From an uncultured Clostridium sp. (lineage in GTDB: Bacteria > Bacillota > Clostridia > TANB77 > CAG-508), in assembly GCA_948435735.1 (NCBI GenBank), contig CAOJGX010000008.1, forward strand, positions 1-45,900: a stretch of 45,900 bases of DNA. Direction: 5' to 3'. Positions 28,446 to 38,304 of this stretch are shown piece after piece. The position numbers were made by a program, and so were the translations under genes. The notes under the pieces are model-generated. The model saw nothing but the letters and a program-made list of their open reading frames with translations. It made no database searches and was not told the DNA's origin. The first letter of the stretch is position 1; every line of letters begins with the position of its first letter.

Positions 28446-30334
28446 TTAATGACTTGTCTGACTTTTAATGGATTGATATTCCGTTCCATTTCCTTCATAA
28501 AAGCGACTAAATAATTCATAATATTCTAATCTCAAAATTTGAATTCCAACAATCAAACCTTCGAGAACCAAAACTAATATATTTCCTAAAATGGCTATGG
28601 TGAGATTTCCTGCTCCACTTGTCATGTCAGCTAGTAAATAAATTGCCATACATAAGCCGAACATGGTTTATCGCAAATGCTGCTAACCTTAAAAAAGAAA
28701 TTGTATTACTCGCAAATGATAATATCATTTCAATCATTTCAAATATTTTCTCGACAAAGGCAACTTTGGTTTCTTGCTTTTTTTTGGTTACTAACTTTGT
28801 TAATTTGTCATTGAATAAAATTAAAATTAGTAGTAAGCAAATTATGCCAATCATAACTTGGGTTGGAATCAACATTTTGCCTTCTATCCAATAATAGGCA
28901 ACTAAGCTTAACACAAAACCATACAGCACAAGACCTGCTACCCCATTAGCATCTAGCCAAATTCGCTTAAAATCTCTGTTTTTGATACCGTTTGCAATAT
29001 TGATGAACATGGCAATTAAAATAAATAAGCACCCTACTACAATTCCATAAACGAGCATGGTATTAATATCTTGCATAGGACGAATGAAAATCGCTGGAAG
29101 AATCGTTTCTTTGCCAAAAACACTTCCATACAAAAAACCAAATAGGCTTGAGGCAATTCCACCGTGCGATTAAAATATCGCCAGCATCTTTGGCACGAAA
29201 TCTGAGCAGAATGCCTACTATTAAAAACACCAATCCATGCCCTACATCACCAAACATGAAGCCAAACATGATAAATGCTGTAATTGCTACAAAGAGCGTT
29301 GGGTCAATTTCGTTGTTATTCGGAACACCATACATTTTGACAAGTATTTCAAATGGTTTAATTAACTTCGGATTTTTTAGTTTCGTTGGACTTTTATTTC
29401 CATCCTTTTCTTCTATTTGATAATCAATACTTTGACAAGTATCCAATTTTTCTATAATCGCATTTAATTCCGATTCTGGTACCCAAGCAACAAGATAAAA
29501 TGTACTTTTTGTATCATGTACAAGATATTTCTTGATTTTGTTGATTTTATCATATGTTTGCAGTTGCCTATAGGAAGATAATAAAATATGTCTAGCATTA
29601 TCCGCTAAAATTTGCATTTCTTTTTGTTGGTTTAAGATTTCTATGTTTTTGTCGCTGATATCTTTGTAGAGTTTGTCCATATATTCTTTAGGCGTTCCTG
29701 ATAAATTAGCGTCTAGCCAAATTCTTTCAAAATTTTGTCGGTTGAAAAATACGTCTATCGTTTGCACAAATTCTTCTGTGGTGACATAGACTAGCCAAGT
29801 AATATCTTCTTGTTTGTCGATTTCAAATAAAATTACTTTCATGGCCTTTAATTCTTGGCGAATATCTTCTAATTTATCGTTTGCAATATTGCCATAACGA
29901 AATTTAATATAGTTTAATTCGTATAATTTTTTAATATCAATCTGAATGTCTTGCAATTTTTCAACAGAGGCAATTTTTTGCAGATCATCCTCTTTGGCTT
30001 TTTGACAAAGTTCAATTTCTCTTTGTAATGTTTCATACGCCTCTTTTACGTGCTCAATTTTTGTCCCAATTTGGGAAACAGTGTTTTCGATAAATAAATT
30101 GCTATATTCTTCTCGGTATAAAATTTTTAAATCTTCTATTAATGTTTTACATTTCTTTAAATTTTCTTGAATGGTATAATCATAGTCATAATATTCTAGT
30201 TTCCATCCTTTGTTGTAGATTTTTTTGGCATCTTCAATTTGCAAATCACTGGTTAATAAGTTTCTAGCAATCAATCTGTCTAATTCTTTTTCTGGTCCAG
30301 TGATGCTGAGTAATCTCATTTTTTCAATTGCCAT
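28446..30334 (-). CDS. ntpI: V-type ATPase membrane subunit I (a); needs two +1 shifts at CGG
   Basis: Stator subunit forming the ion path against ring K. The frame from 30334 (after GAGGTG) breaks at GCA CGG TGG (C at 29164) and again at GTT CGG CTT (C at 28659). Skipping each C gives ..DILIAGGIASSLFGFLYG.. and ..FLRLAAFAINHVGLCMAIY.., both matching conserved membrane segments, and a total of 628 residues, the usual size. The N-terminal half is cytoplasmic coiled coil, the second half has about seven helices. It overlaps none of its neighbours and lies between C and K. Confidence 0.92.
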
Positions 30335-30374
30335 TTGGTTTTGTCACCTCTTTCTTTGGTAGAATTCTTATTGT

Positions 30375-31385
30375 TTAAAGCAATTTCTTGCGGATTTCTT
30401 CTCGACTTAAGTGATAACGGATTCCTTCGACAATATTCATAATATCGTTATTTTCTAATTCTATCATATTGATATAGGCATAAATAACACTAATATCAAA
30501 AATATTGCCTTTAAAACATTTTTTATAAAGCTGATACAAATACTGATTGACTTGTTCTTCCAAATTTCTGATATCGTCAAAATGAATCGATTTACCATAG
30601 TAAGTTGCTTGCAAAATTTCTTTCCATTCTTTGGGATGCTCAGTAGCTAGTAAGCTTTCTAGTTCTGATTTTTTTAGATGATAAAAATCATCCATTAGAA
30701 TATCGCGCAATTGTTCTTTGGAAAAATTGCCGTTTTCTTTTACACGGTAAAGCCATATCATATTGTTTAAATCAATTTGTTTACCAAGCATATCTTCTAG
30801 TTTGTGATTGTGTTTTTTAGCAATTTTCATCATTTCTTGGAAGTAAAATTTATCCAGTTGATTTTCCAGCTGAAAAATATTAATTTCGTCTATTTTATCC
30901 TTACATTTTTGAAAGATTGGTTTATATCTTGTTTTTTCAATAAATTTTAGGAATTCCTGATACGTCTTGACTTCTGAAATTCCTTTTAAATTTTTAAATA
31001 ATTGACTTGGCCAATTTTCAAGTTCTATTGTTTGCTCATTCAGTACACTTCCTGACGATAATTTTCGGAAAATACTTTTGATACATTTTATTTCATATAA
31101 CGAAATGAATTGAAAAAAAATTTCTTTTTCGGTATGGTTTAATAAAAAAGCAATTTTTTGAATATCGTGTATTAACATATTATCTAATAAAATCTTGATT
31201 TTAATCCTTCTTGGATTGTCTTCTAAGGGTTTAAAATTCTCGTTTAGACTTTTGAGCAAAGCAATTGCTTGTGTGGTTGTATTTTGTTTGAGTAATTCTT
31301 CTAAATCAGCTTTTTTTAATTTTTGTGCATACATTCCCTTCAATTTTGCATGAATCGAAGGATACATTAGGCTGGAAATTTGCAT
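30375..31385 (-). CDS. ntpC: V-type ATPase subunit C
   Basis: 336 residues; connects the rotor to the membrane ring. The start (SLMYPSIHAKLKGMYAQKL) and the end (DIMNIVEGIRYHLSREEIRKKL, with the typical ENNDIMNIVEGIRY motif) match subunit C. GAGG precedes the ATG. Confidence 0.92.
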   Translation of the reverse strand: MQISSLMYPSIHAKLKGMYAQKLKKADLEELLKQNTTTQAIALLKSLNENFKPLEDNPRRIKIKILLDNMLIHDIQKIAFLLNHTEKEIFFQFISLYEIKCIKSIFRKLSSGSVLNEQTIELENWPSQLFKNLKGISEVKTYQEFLKFIEKTRYKPIFQKCKDKIDEINIFQLENQLDKFYFQEMMKIAKKHNHKLEDMLGKQIDLNNMIWLYRVKENGNFSKEQLRDILMDDFYHLKKSELESLLATEHPKEWKEILQATYYGKSIHFDDIRNLEEQVNQYLYQLYKKCFKGNIFDISVIYAYINMIELENNDIMNIVEGIRYHLSREEIRKKLL

Positions 31386-31412
31386 GTTTTTTCCTCTTTT
31401 CGTGAAAGTAAA

Positions 31413-31721
31413 CTAGCCTAAAATGGCTTTTATAGTGTCGTTTACTAAATTCGGTTTATCTTTTTCATAATTTGTTTTTATGGTTTCGATTTTTTGAAGT
31501 TTGTTACATTCAATGTTTTGGGCAGTTTCGTTTAGTTTTGTCTCATATTCGCTTTTTCTCATGTCAATTTTGAATTTGTATTTGGTTTTGATTTCATCTT
31601 TTCGTTTCGAGATTTCTTCATTAACAAGATATTCTATATTTTCTTGTTTTTCTTGCAACTGCCTTAATTCCCTTTTGCAAGCATCATCCATTGAAATCAA
31701 ATGATTTAAAATTTCCTCCAT
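31413..31721 (-). CDS. V-type ATPase peripheral stalk G/H-like coiled-coil protein
   Basis: 102 residues, almost entirely charged coiled coil with no globular domain. As first gene of the ATPase operon it fits the G/H (NtpG/AhaH) stalk component that pairs with subunit E. The identification rests on position and coiled coil, as these subunits are poorly conserved. AGGTG is found before the ATG. Confidence 0.75.
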   Translation of the reverse strand: MEEILNHLISMDDACKRELRQLQEKQENIEYLVNEEISKRKDEIKTKYKFKIDMRKSEYETKLNETAQNIECNKLQKIETIKTNYEKDKPNLVNDTIKAILG

Positions 31722-31745
31722 TTTTTCACCTACTTTATATGGTAA

Positions 31746-31774
31746 ATTATATCGCTACTAAAAATTAATTTCAA
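31746..31774 (-). promoter_or_regulatory. Promoter of the V-ATPase operon
   Basis: On the minus strand TTGAAA (31774-31769) and TATAAT (31751-31746) are separated by 17 bases, about 25 bases before the first gene. Confidence 0.75.
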
Positions 31775-31850
31775 TAGGTAAATTAATTATTTTTAGATTA
31801 TCCATTTATACTTGGATTTATGCTAATTTTGGCAAAATTTGCAAAAAAAT

Positions 31851-31872
31851 AAAGGGCGTATTGCCCTTTTTC
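31851..31872 (-). terminator. Terminator after rny
   Basis: AAAGGGC and GCCCTTT form a stem around GTATT, with A and T runs at its sides, directly beyond the rny stop on the minus strand. Confidence 0.75.
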
Positions 31873-31876
31873 TATT

Positions 31877-33421
31877 CTATTTTGCATAATCCACAACTCT
31901 AGATTCTCGAATGACATTGACCTTTATGGTTCCCGGATATTCCATTTCGTTTTCAACCTTCTTCGCCACTTCCCTCGCCATAATCACCATTTCACTATCC
32001 GAAACTTTTTCTGGTCTTACGACTAATCTGACTTCACGACCAGCTTGAATCGCGAACGATTTCTCAACACCTTCAAAAGAATTAGCAATTTCCTCTAGTT
32101 TTTCTAATCTCTTGATATACGTTTCTAACGTTTCACGTCTTGCTCCCGGGCGTGAGGCAGAAATCGCATCAGCAGCTTGTACTAAAATTGCTTCTATGGT
32201 TTCTGGTTCTACATCGCCATGATGAGCATGCACTGCATTGATAACCGTATGATTTTCTTTAAATTTCTTCAAGACATCCACACCAATTTCAACATGTGTT
32301 CCTTCCATATCATGGTCTAACGCTTTTCCAATGTCATGTAACAATCCTGCACGTCTTGCTATTTTTGAATTAACGCCTAATTCATCAGCCATCATTCCAG
32401 CTAAGTTAGCAACTTCCATGGAATGATTTAATACATTTTGACCATAACTTGTTCGATATTTTAATTTACCAATTAATTTGATGATTTCTGGATTCAAATT
32501 ATTGACACCTGTTTCCAAAGCAGCTCTTTCTCCAGCATCTTTAATGGATGCCATGACTTCTTCTTTTGCTTTTTCAACCATTTCTTCAATTTTGGCTGGA
32601 TGAATTCTGCCATCATCAATTAATTTTTCCAAAGCAACTTTCGCAACTTCTCTTCTTAGGGGATCAAACCCTGAAATAATAACTGCTTCTGGGGTATCAT
32701 CAATAATTAAATCAATTCCTGTCAAATTCTCTAATGCTTTGATGTTTCTACCTTCTCTTCCGATAATTCGACCTTTCATTTCATCACTTGGTAAAGCAAC
32801 AACCGATATCGTTGTTTCTGAAGTATGGTCAGCAGCACACTTTTGAATTGCACTTCCTATGATTTCTCTGGCATTTTTATCTGCTTCTTCTTTTGCTTTA
32901 TTCTGAAATTCTTTGATTTTAGCTGCTTTTTCTTGTATTAAGTCTTGTTCTAGCGTATCTAGCAATATTTTTTTGGCTTGTTCTTGTGTTAAACCTGCAA
33001 TTTTTTGTAATTCTTCCATTTTTCTGTCATATAAGGTTTCAATTTCTTGTCTTTTTTGCTCGCTTTCCGTGATTTTTCTTTCTAATTCTTTTTCTTTTGA
33101 ATCTAATAGCATTGTTTTTTTCTCGAAGTTTTCCTCTTTTTGTATTAATCTTTTTTCTTGTGACTGAATATCGCCCCTTCTTTCCTTAATCTCTTGATCT
33201 AACTCATTTCGAATTTGTAGAATTTCCTCTTTGGCTTTAATCAATTCTTCTTTTCTCGAATTTTCAGCTTCTATTTTAACATTCTCCATAATTCTTCTCG
33301 CTTCTTTTTCTGCACTTTGAATTTTAGATTCCGCTGTTTTTTTCCTAATTTTAACCCCAATCGGAATAAAGATAACAGCTGAGATTAGAATCGTGGCAAC
33401 AACAATAATAACAGTTTGCAT
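31877..33421 (-). CDS. rny: Ribonuclease Y
   Basis: 514 residues; membrane-anchored endoribonuclease that starts mRNA decay. One N-terminal membrane helix (about 3-24), a long coiled coil (about 30-200), a KH domain with [15 protein letters not shown] and an HD domain with [12 protein letters not shown] are all present in family order. AGAGGT precedes the ATG. It stands as a single gene between two terminators. No in-frame CGG. Confidence 0.95.
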   Translation of the reverse strand: MQTVIIVVATILISAVIFIPIGVKIRKKTAESKIQSAEKEARRIMENVKIEAENSRKEELIKAKEEILQIRNELDQEIKERRGDIQSQEKRLIQKEENFEKKTMLLDSKEKELERKITESEQKRQEIETLYDRKMEELQKIAGLTQEQAKKILLDTLEQDLIQEKAAKIKEFQNKAKEEADKNAREIIGSAIQKCAADHTSETTISVVALPSDEMKGRIIGREGRNIKALENLTGIDLIIDDTPEAVIISGFDPLRREVAKVALEKLIDDGRIHPAKIEEMVEKAKEEVMASIKDAGERAALETGVNNLNPEIIKLIGKLKYRTSYGQNVLNHSMEVANLAGMMADELGVNSKIARRAGLLHDIGKALDHDMEGTHVEIGVDVLKKFKENHTVINAVHAHHGDVEPETIEAILVQAADAISASRPGARRETLETYIKRLEKLEEIANSFEGVEKSFAIQAGREVRLVVRPEKVSDSEMVIMAREVAKKVENEMEYPGTIKVNVIRESRVVDYAK

Positions 33422-33603
33422 AATTGTTTACCTCTTTTCTATTAAATTTTCAATGTACAAATAAATTATTTATAAATTCATAGTTCATTTTATATAATTT
33501 ATATTGTAATTTTCCTATTTAATATTTTATACGTATATTTCAAAACTGTCAAGTACTTTTGATAAATTTATGTCAAACTTCTAAAAAATTATCTAAAACA
33601 GCA

Positions 33604-33637
33604 AAAAAATCCAGCTAATTCTAGCCGGATTTTTTCT
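33604..33637 (-). terminator. Terminator after the receiver-domain gene
   Basis: On the minus strand AAAAATCCGGCTA pairs with TAGCTGGATTTTT (one mismatch) and runs into T. Confidence 0.75.
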
Positions 33638-33659
33638 TTTCATTTTTTATTTGGTACGA

Positions 33660-34016
33660 CTAAAGCCTCTGCTGTATCATTTGCTTCAACACAGCACTAT
33701 CCATAACCTGTGCCTCAATTGGCCAATTTGCTTCTTCCAATGCTTTCAAGCTTTCTTTTGAAAGCGGAGTAACAGAATACACAATCGTAGGAATCCGAAT
33801 ATTTCGCTTTCCCAACTCCAATAACATTTCATATCCTCTTCTTTCTCCATTTAAAACGATATCTGTTATCAGCAAATCAAATTTTACCGACTTTGCTACT
33901 TTAATAGCCTGTTTTGTATCGGTCTCAATACAAAAGTTGGTTATTTTCAGATCACTAAATATCTGAATTATTCTACTTATTTTTTCCCGGCCATCTTCTA
34001 CAACTAATATTCTCAT
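33660..34016 (-). CDS. Stand-alone response-regulator receiver protein
   Basis: 118 residues, a CheY-like receiver without output domain: MRILVVEDGREK at the start, the phosphoacceptor aspartate in DLLITDIVL (about residue 53), and IPTIVYSVTPLSK near the switch Ser/Thr and Lys. No kinase is adjacent. Codon 74 (33797-33795) is an in-frame CGG between ATT and ATT that must be read without a shift, the only such case I found in the window. GAGGAAC precedes the ATG. Confidence 0.85.
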   Translation of the reverse strand: MRILVVEDGREKISRIIQIFSDLKITNFCIETDTKQAIKVAKSVKFDLLITDIVLNGERRGYEMLLELGKRNIRIPTIVYSVTPLSKESLKALEEANWPIEAQVMDSAVLKQMIQQRL

Positions 34017-34130
34017 TCTTGTTCCTCCTTTTACGCACCTTTAAACTAAAATTTATATAATTTATTATATCACATCTCTACATTTTACTCAACAATTTTC
34101 AGAAAATTCCTTACAATTATTACCTAATTT

Positions 34131-35432
34131 TTAATGCTCATACATATTTCCAATATCCGTTCGATAATCCAAAACCGGATCCACTTCATCCTCTAATACT
34201 TGATACACTTGCTTTTTTATTTCTTCAAAATTCTCTCCTGTCTTCTCAATGGCAAACAACCTCGAATTACTCACAGAAACATAACGATTTTCCCCTATTT
34301 TCTTAGCATTTGCAAAATACAATTTCACACCTGTTTTCTCCACACGCTCTTTATTCAAAGCAAACTCAACTGGTGGAACCTTGGCTTTTACAGCATATTC
34401 TTTACTCACAACATACACCAAAAAACTATTTTTTCCATTAAATTTACAGTTTTCCTTTGCCAAAGTTCCATCAAATACAGTTGTTGCCACCTCTGCAAAC
34501 GGTGTTTCAAAAGAATTGATTACATTCATCGCCTCTGGATCACCAAAACGTGCATTAAATTCTATAAATTTGATGCCTTCTTCCGTTTTGAAAAATCCAC
34601 CATATAAAATTCCTGTAAATTCTAAAGCGTCTTGGTTCAAGTAATGAATCGTTTTCTCAATCAATTCACTACATTGCTCTATATCTTTCTCTGTCAAAAA
34701 AGGTAATAAGCCATCGGCAAAACCAATACACCCCATACCGCCTGTGCCTGGGCCTTTGTCTTCATTATAGCGATAAGGATAATCAAACGTTGTTGGTAAG
34801 GTAACCACTGTTTTTCCATCAGTTAAGCACATAACCGTAAACTCTTTTCCCTTTATTTTATCTTGTACAATTACCTTTCCACTTTGGTCTAGGCATTCTT
34901 TTGCATACAAAATTCCTTCTTCTTTTGTAGCAAAATGAATTCCACCAACTTTTACTCCTTTTCCACCTGTCAAGCCTTCTGGTTTAACAACAAAATTCGC
35001 ATCAGAATACGCCTCAGCAACATTTTCTAATTCTTCTTGAGAAGTTACCTCAAAATTTTTAATCATCATTTCTGGGGCCAATTTTTGAACAACATCTAAC
35101 GCATACGTTTTACTCCACTCGATTTTAGCTCCTTTACTCGTTGGCCCAAACGTTTTAAGCCCCAATTGTTTAGCTAAATCAATTAATCCCTCTTGCAATA
35201 AATTATCACTGCTGATGATGCAATACTTAATTTCATTTTCTTGTACAAATTTTGTCACCAACTCTTTATCAAACGGCGAACCAATCAAAAATTTTCCCTT
35301 TGACTTGCTCACAAATTCAGCAATCGATGGATTCTCGTATGGCATTACCGCATACATTTCATACCTCTGACTCATCGCCTCACAAATAACTGCTTCACGT
35401 GCTCCATTCCCTAATAACAAACATTTTTCCAT
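34131..35432 (-). CDS. purD: Phosphoribosylamine-glycine ligase (GARS)
   Basis: 433 residues; ATP-grasp enzyme that joins glycine to phosphoribosylamine in purine synthesis. Family features: the N-terminal CLLLGNGAREAVICEAM, the ATP-grasp core FVVKPEGLTGGKGVKV, DEDKGPGTGGMGCIG (read as NEDKGPGTGGMG) and FNARFGDPEAMNV. The start has GGGAGG upstream. It stands apart from other pur genes; the neighbouring IS200 is just upstream. No in-frame CGG. Confidence 0.92.
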   Translation of the reverse strand: MEKCLLLGNGAREAVICEAMSQRYEMYAVMPYENPSIAEFVSKSKGKFLIGSPFDKELVTKFVQENEIKYCIISSDNLLQEGLIDLAKQLGLKTFGPTSKGAKIEWSKTYALDVVQKLAPEMMIKNFEVTSQEELENVAEAYSDANFVVKPEGLTGGKGVKVGGIHFATKEEGILYAKECLDQSGKVIVQDKIKGKEFTVMCLTDGKTVVTLPTTFDYPYRYNEDKGPGTGGMGCIGFADGLLPFLTEKDIEQCSELIEKTIHYLNQDALEFTGILYGGFFKTEEGIKFIEFNARFGDPEAMNVINSFETPFAEVATTVFDGTLAKENCKFNGKNSFLVYVVSKEYAVKAKVPPVEFALNKERVEKTGVKLYFANAKKIGENRYVSVSNSRLFAIEKTGENFEEIKKQVYQVLEDEVDPVLDYRTDIGNMYEH

Positions 35433-35569
35433 ATTTTTCCTCCCTACTCTTTGAAAATAGTATATATGATTTTTTATAAAAATTCAATATTGGAATTAAA
35501 ATTTTATGTTTTTTATTAAATTTTAATTTTTAAATGTTATAATATCAAAAAACACTTTTCCAAAACAAT

Positions 35570-36274
35570 AATAATTATCCCCCAGTATAACTGGGGGATT
35601 TTCATATCGACCTATAAGGTCTTAATACAAGCCGACGCTGAAGCGTCACCAGTTAAACGGCTTTTGCGTTTTATTACGCACTACCCTTTAAAAGGGTCTA
35701 TGTACTCTTTTATTGTTATTTGATCTGTCATCATATCTTCTTTCAGCTGATTTTTTACATAATTTTCTACTGCTTTTTTGTTATTCCCTACTGTGCTTAC
35801 GTAATATCCTCGACACCAAAATACTCGATTTCCATATTTGTACTTCAAATTTCCATGTCTTTCAAATATTATCAGCGTACTCTTGCCCTTCAGATATCCC
35901 ATAAAACTTGATACACTCAACTTCGGTGGCAAACTTACATACATATGTATATGGTCTGCGCAAGCCTCCGCTTCTATTATTTCTACCTCTTTTCTTCGGC
36001 ACAGTTCTCTCAATATTGCTCCTATTTCTTGTTTTAATCTTCCATATATTTCTTTTCTTCTGAATTTTGGTGCAAACACGATATGGTACTTGCATTCCCA
36101 TGTCGTATGTGCTAAACTATCTGTGTATGAATTTTTCATACGCCCCACTTCCTTTCATTTTTAATATTTAAGCCGTCTAACTTTAAATATTATATCATGT
36201 TTGGAGTGGGTATTTTTGTTACTCTACTCATAGCTATAAGCTTTTTGTACCCCCAGTATAACTGGGGGTTTCTT
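35570..36274 (-). mobile_element. IS200/IS605-family insertion sequence (tnpA only)
   Basis: A single Y1 transposase gene is flanked by the same 19-base hairpin CCCCCAGTATAACTGGGGG at both sides (35580-35598 and about 36250-36268). The 3' side also holds GACGCTGAAGCGTC and GACCTATAAGGTC hairpins. Such subterminal hairpins are bound by TnpA in this family. No tnpB is present. The left end abuts a host terminator (36287-36316); the partial copy at position 1 has the same situation. Exact ends are estimates. Confidence 0.85.
35681..36139 (-). CDS. tnpA: IS200/IS605 transposase TnpA (Y1 HUH)
   Basis: 152 residues from the ATG at 36139, with AAGGAAGTGGGG upstream. WECKYHIVFAPKFRRK at the start, the HUH motif in CADHIHMYVSLPPK, and RGYYVSTVGNNKKAVENYVKNQ carrying the catalytic tyrosine region are typical of IS200 TnpA. 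It transposes single-stranded DNA. It appears intact. Confidence 0.93.
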   Translation of the reverse strand: MKNSYTDSLAHTTWECKYHIVFAPKFRRKEIYGRLKQEIGAILRELCRRKEVEIIEAEACADHIHMYVSLPPKLSVSSFMGYLKGKSTLIIFERHGNLKYKYGNRVFWCRGYYVSTVGNNKKAVENYVKNQLKEDMMTDQITIKEYIDPFKG

Positions 36275-36286
36275 TTTAAATTAATC

Positions 36287-36316
36287 AAAAACCAGTAGGC
36301 GCAACTACTGGTTTTT
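36287..36316 (-). terminator. Bidirectional terminator beside the IS left end
   Basis: AAAAACCAGTAG and CTACTGGTTTTTT form a 12-bp stem. It probably ends the spoIIGA-sigE transcript coming from the right. Confidence 0.8.
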
Positions 36317-36446
36317 TGACTAATTTTGACAATTTTATAAATTAAAGTGTTTCCACTTAATTTACTATTTTTTTATTATAACACTTTTTTGAAATTGTCA
36401 ACAAAAATTCTAAACAAAGCTTTTTACTTTTTATCCTTACTAAATT

Positions 36447-37181
36447 TTACCCTGTCTTACTCAAAATCTCCTTCTTCATCTTCTTCATAATCTTCTTCTC
36501 CAACCTTGAAATATAACTCTGTGAAATTCCCATCATATCCGCCACTTCTTTTTGCGTTTTTTCTTTGCCTTCCCCTTCAATCCCAAAACGAAGTTTCATA
36601 ATGCTTTTTTCTCGATTATTCAAATGTTCAATCGCTATTCTAAGTAGCTTTTTATCCACTTCCTCCTCAATTCTCTTAGAAGTCACATTATTATCTGTTC
36701 CCAAAATATCCGAAAGGAGCAATTCATTGCCATCACTATCTTTGTTAAGTGGTTCATCAATGGATATTTCTGTTTTGATTTTGCTCGTACGTCTTAACTG
36801 CATCAAAATTTCATTTTCAATACAACGTGACGCATACGTTGCTAATTTGATATTTCTTCCTGTATTAAACGTATTAATTGCTTTCATCAAGCCAATCGTA
36901 CCAATCGAAATCAAATCTTCTAAATCCATTCCTGTATTTTCAAATTTTTTAGCAATGTAGACAACCAACCTTAAATTTCGTTCCACTAATATTTTTTTAG
37001 ACTCCTCGTCATTTTCGGCCAATTTTTGGAGTAATTTTTCTTCCTCTAAAACGTCCAAAGGTGGTGGCAATGTTTGACTTCCATTGATATAAAATACAGG
37101 AAATTTTTCCCATTTTTCCCTACCAAAATATTTCCTTAGAATGCGCAAAATCTTTGCTTTTAATTTTTCAAAAAAATTCAT
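36447..37181 (-). CDS. sigE: Mother-cell sigma factor SigE (pro-form)
   Basis: 244 residues. An amphipathic, basic N-terminal extension ([20 protein letters not shown]) is the pro-sequence that SpoIIGA removes. Region 2 has [21 protein letters not shown] and region 4 has [21 protein letters not shown]. It controls early mother-cell sporulation genes. It follows spoIIGA by 27 bases, as in other spore formers. GGGAGG precedes the ATG. Confidence 0.95.
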   Translation of the reverse strand: MNFFEKLKAKILRILRKYFGREKWEKFPVFYINGSQTLPPPLDVLEEEKLLQKLAENDEESKKILVERNLRLVVYIAKKFENTGMDLEDLISIGTIGLMKAINTFNTGRNIKLATYASRCIENEILMQLRRTSKIKTEISIDEPLNKDSDGNELLLSDILGTDNNVTSKRIEEEVDKKLLRIAIEHLNNREKSIMKLRFGIEGEGKEKTQKEVADMMGISQSYISRLEKKIMKKMKKEILSKTG

Positions 37182-37208
37182 GTTTTGATCCTCCCTTCAA
37201 ATTCTATG

Positions 37209-38127
37209 TTATTGTCTAATCGTGCTTTCTTTTGAAAACGTCTTAGATTTTGTTAAAATATCAAGCCCAATCAAACTTGTATATAAATTGGATTTACACA
37301 GTTTTCCATTATAAATCCCAATAATGACGTCTTTGCGGATACACTCTTCTTCATCTAAAATTTTGACATAATCTGGTTTAAAACCGAATGAGCAAACCAT
37401 TCTCATTTCCCAAAGAGGAAAATGGTATGACTTTAAATTTGTACGAATAAATATCTTCTTTTGAATCCAACCATTTCCCTTGGATGATGTTGTCAATGTT
37501 GTCTAAAATTTCGTCTGCTATCATGCCTCGTAAACTATTTTTTTCGACAATGATGACATCGGTTTGACTAATGGGTTCTTTAAGTAAATTTCCTGTATCA
37601 ATCATGGTTTTGAGTTTTTGATAGTTTCCTTTGTAAAAAATCTCTAAATCGCAAAGCATGGATTTCGTTCGTAAACGGTCTTTGATGATATACGAAACAC
37701 ACGCAATTATAATAAATCCTAAAATTCCACCAAATATTGTTACTTTCATCGGATAACTTCCCACTAATAAGCCATTTTCAAAAACAATATTGGCTGGATT
37801 CACTAAAAACAGGAGCATAAATGAGATACCACCAAATGTGAAAGACACCAAATAAAACAAAATGAGCTGTTTTAGGATGGTTTTTATTTTGTAGCTATCA
37901 AACCCAATCAAAATTATTAGAACTGATATCAAAAATTTGATGAGTAAGCTTTCTAGGTTGCCCAAATTCCAAACATAATTTAAAATGCTATACAAACCTG
38001 CTACCAAACTTGCCATCCCAATTTTTAAATGATTGACTTTCGCTTTACTAATGAGTGCAGTTGAAAATATAATGATATAATTCATGATAAAATTTTCTAA
38101 TAACACAATATCTAAGTATATTTTCAT
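37209..38127 (-). CDS. spoIIGA: Pro-SigE processing protease SpoIIGA; needs +1 shift at CGG
   Basis: Membrane-embedded aspartic protease that activates SigE. The N-terminal half has five membrane helices; the catalytic motif MIDTGNLL lies at about residue 175. The frame stops at ATT CGG TTT TAA (C at 37386). Skipping the C gives ATT-GGT-TTT-AAA-CCA, that is LLIGFKPDYVKI, and carries the protein to 37209, 305 residues, the normal length. Without the shift the last 57 residues of the protease domain are missing. GGGAAAGGG lies before the ATG. Confidence 0.9.
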
Positions 38128-38203
38128 TGCTTAACCCTTTCCCATTTGTATGATGGGTTTATCTTAACACACATTTTTCAAAAAACTTGTCACTTCTTAA
38201 GGT

Positions 38204-38242
38204 CGAAAAAAAGAAATAATCTACAAAAATAGACTATTTCTT
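38204..38242 (-). terminator. Terminator after ftsZ
   Basis: AAGAAATAATCTA and TAGACTATTTCTT pair with one mismatch; on the minus strand T follows. It separates ftsZ from spoIIGA. Confidence 0.65.
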
Positions 38243-38304
38243 CGCTTTTTTTCTATAAAATGGTTATATTTTTTCTTTTTTACGTTTCTTAAGAAATTTT
38301 TAAA

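Noticed and set aside
35570..35680. Hairpins near 35580 as CRISPR repeats
   Set aside because: They are two copies of IS end hairpins without spacers; no array is present in the window.
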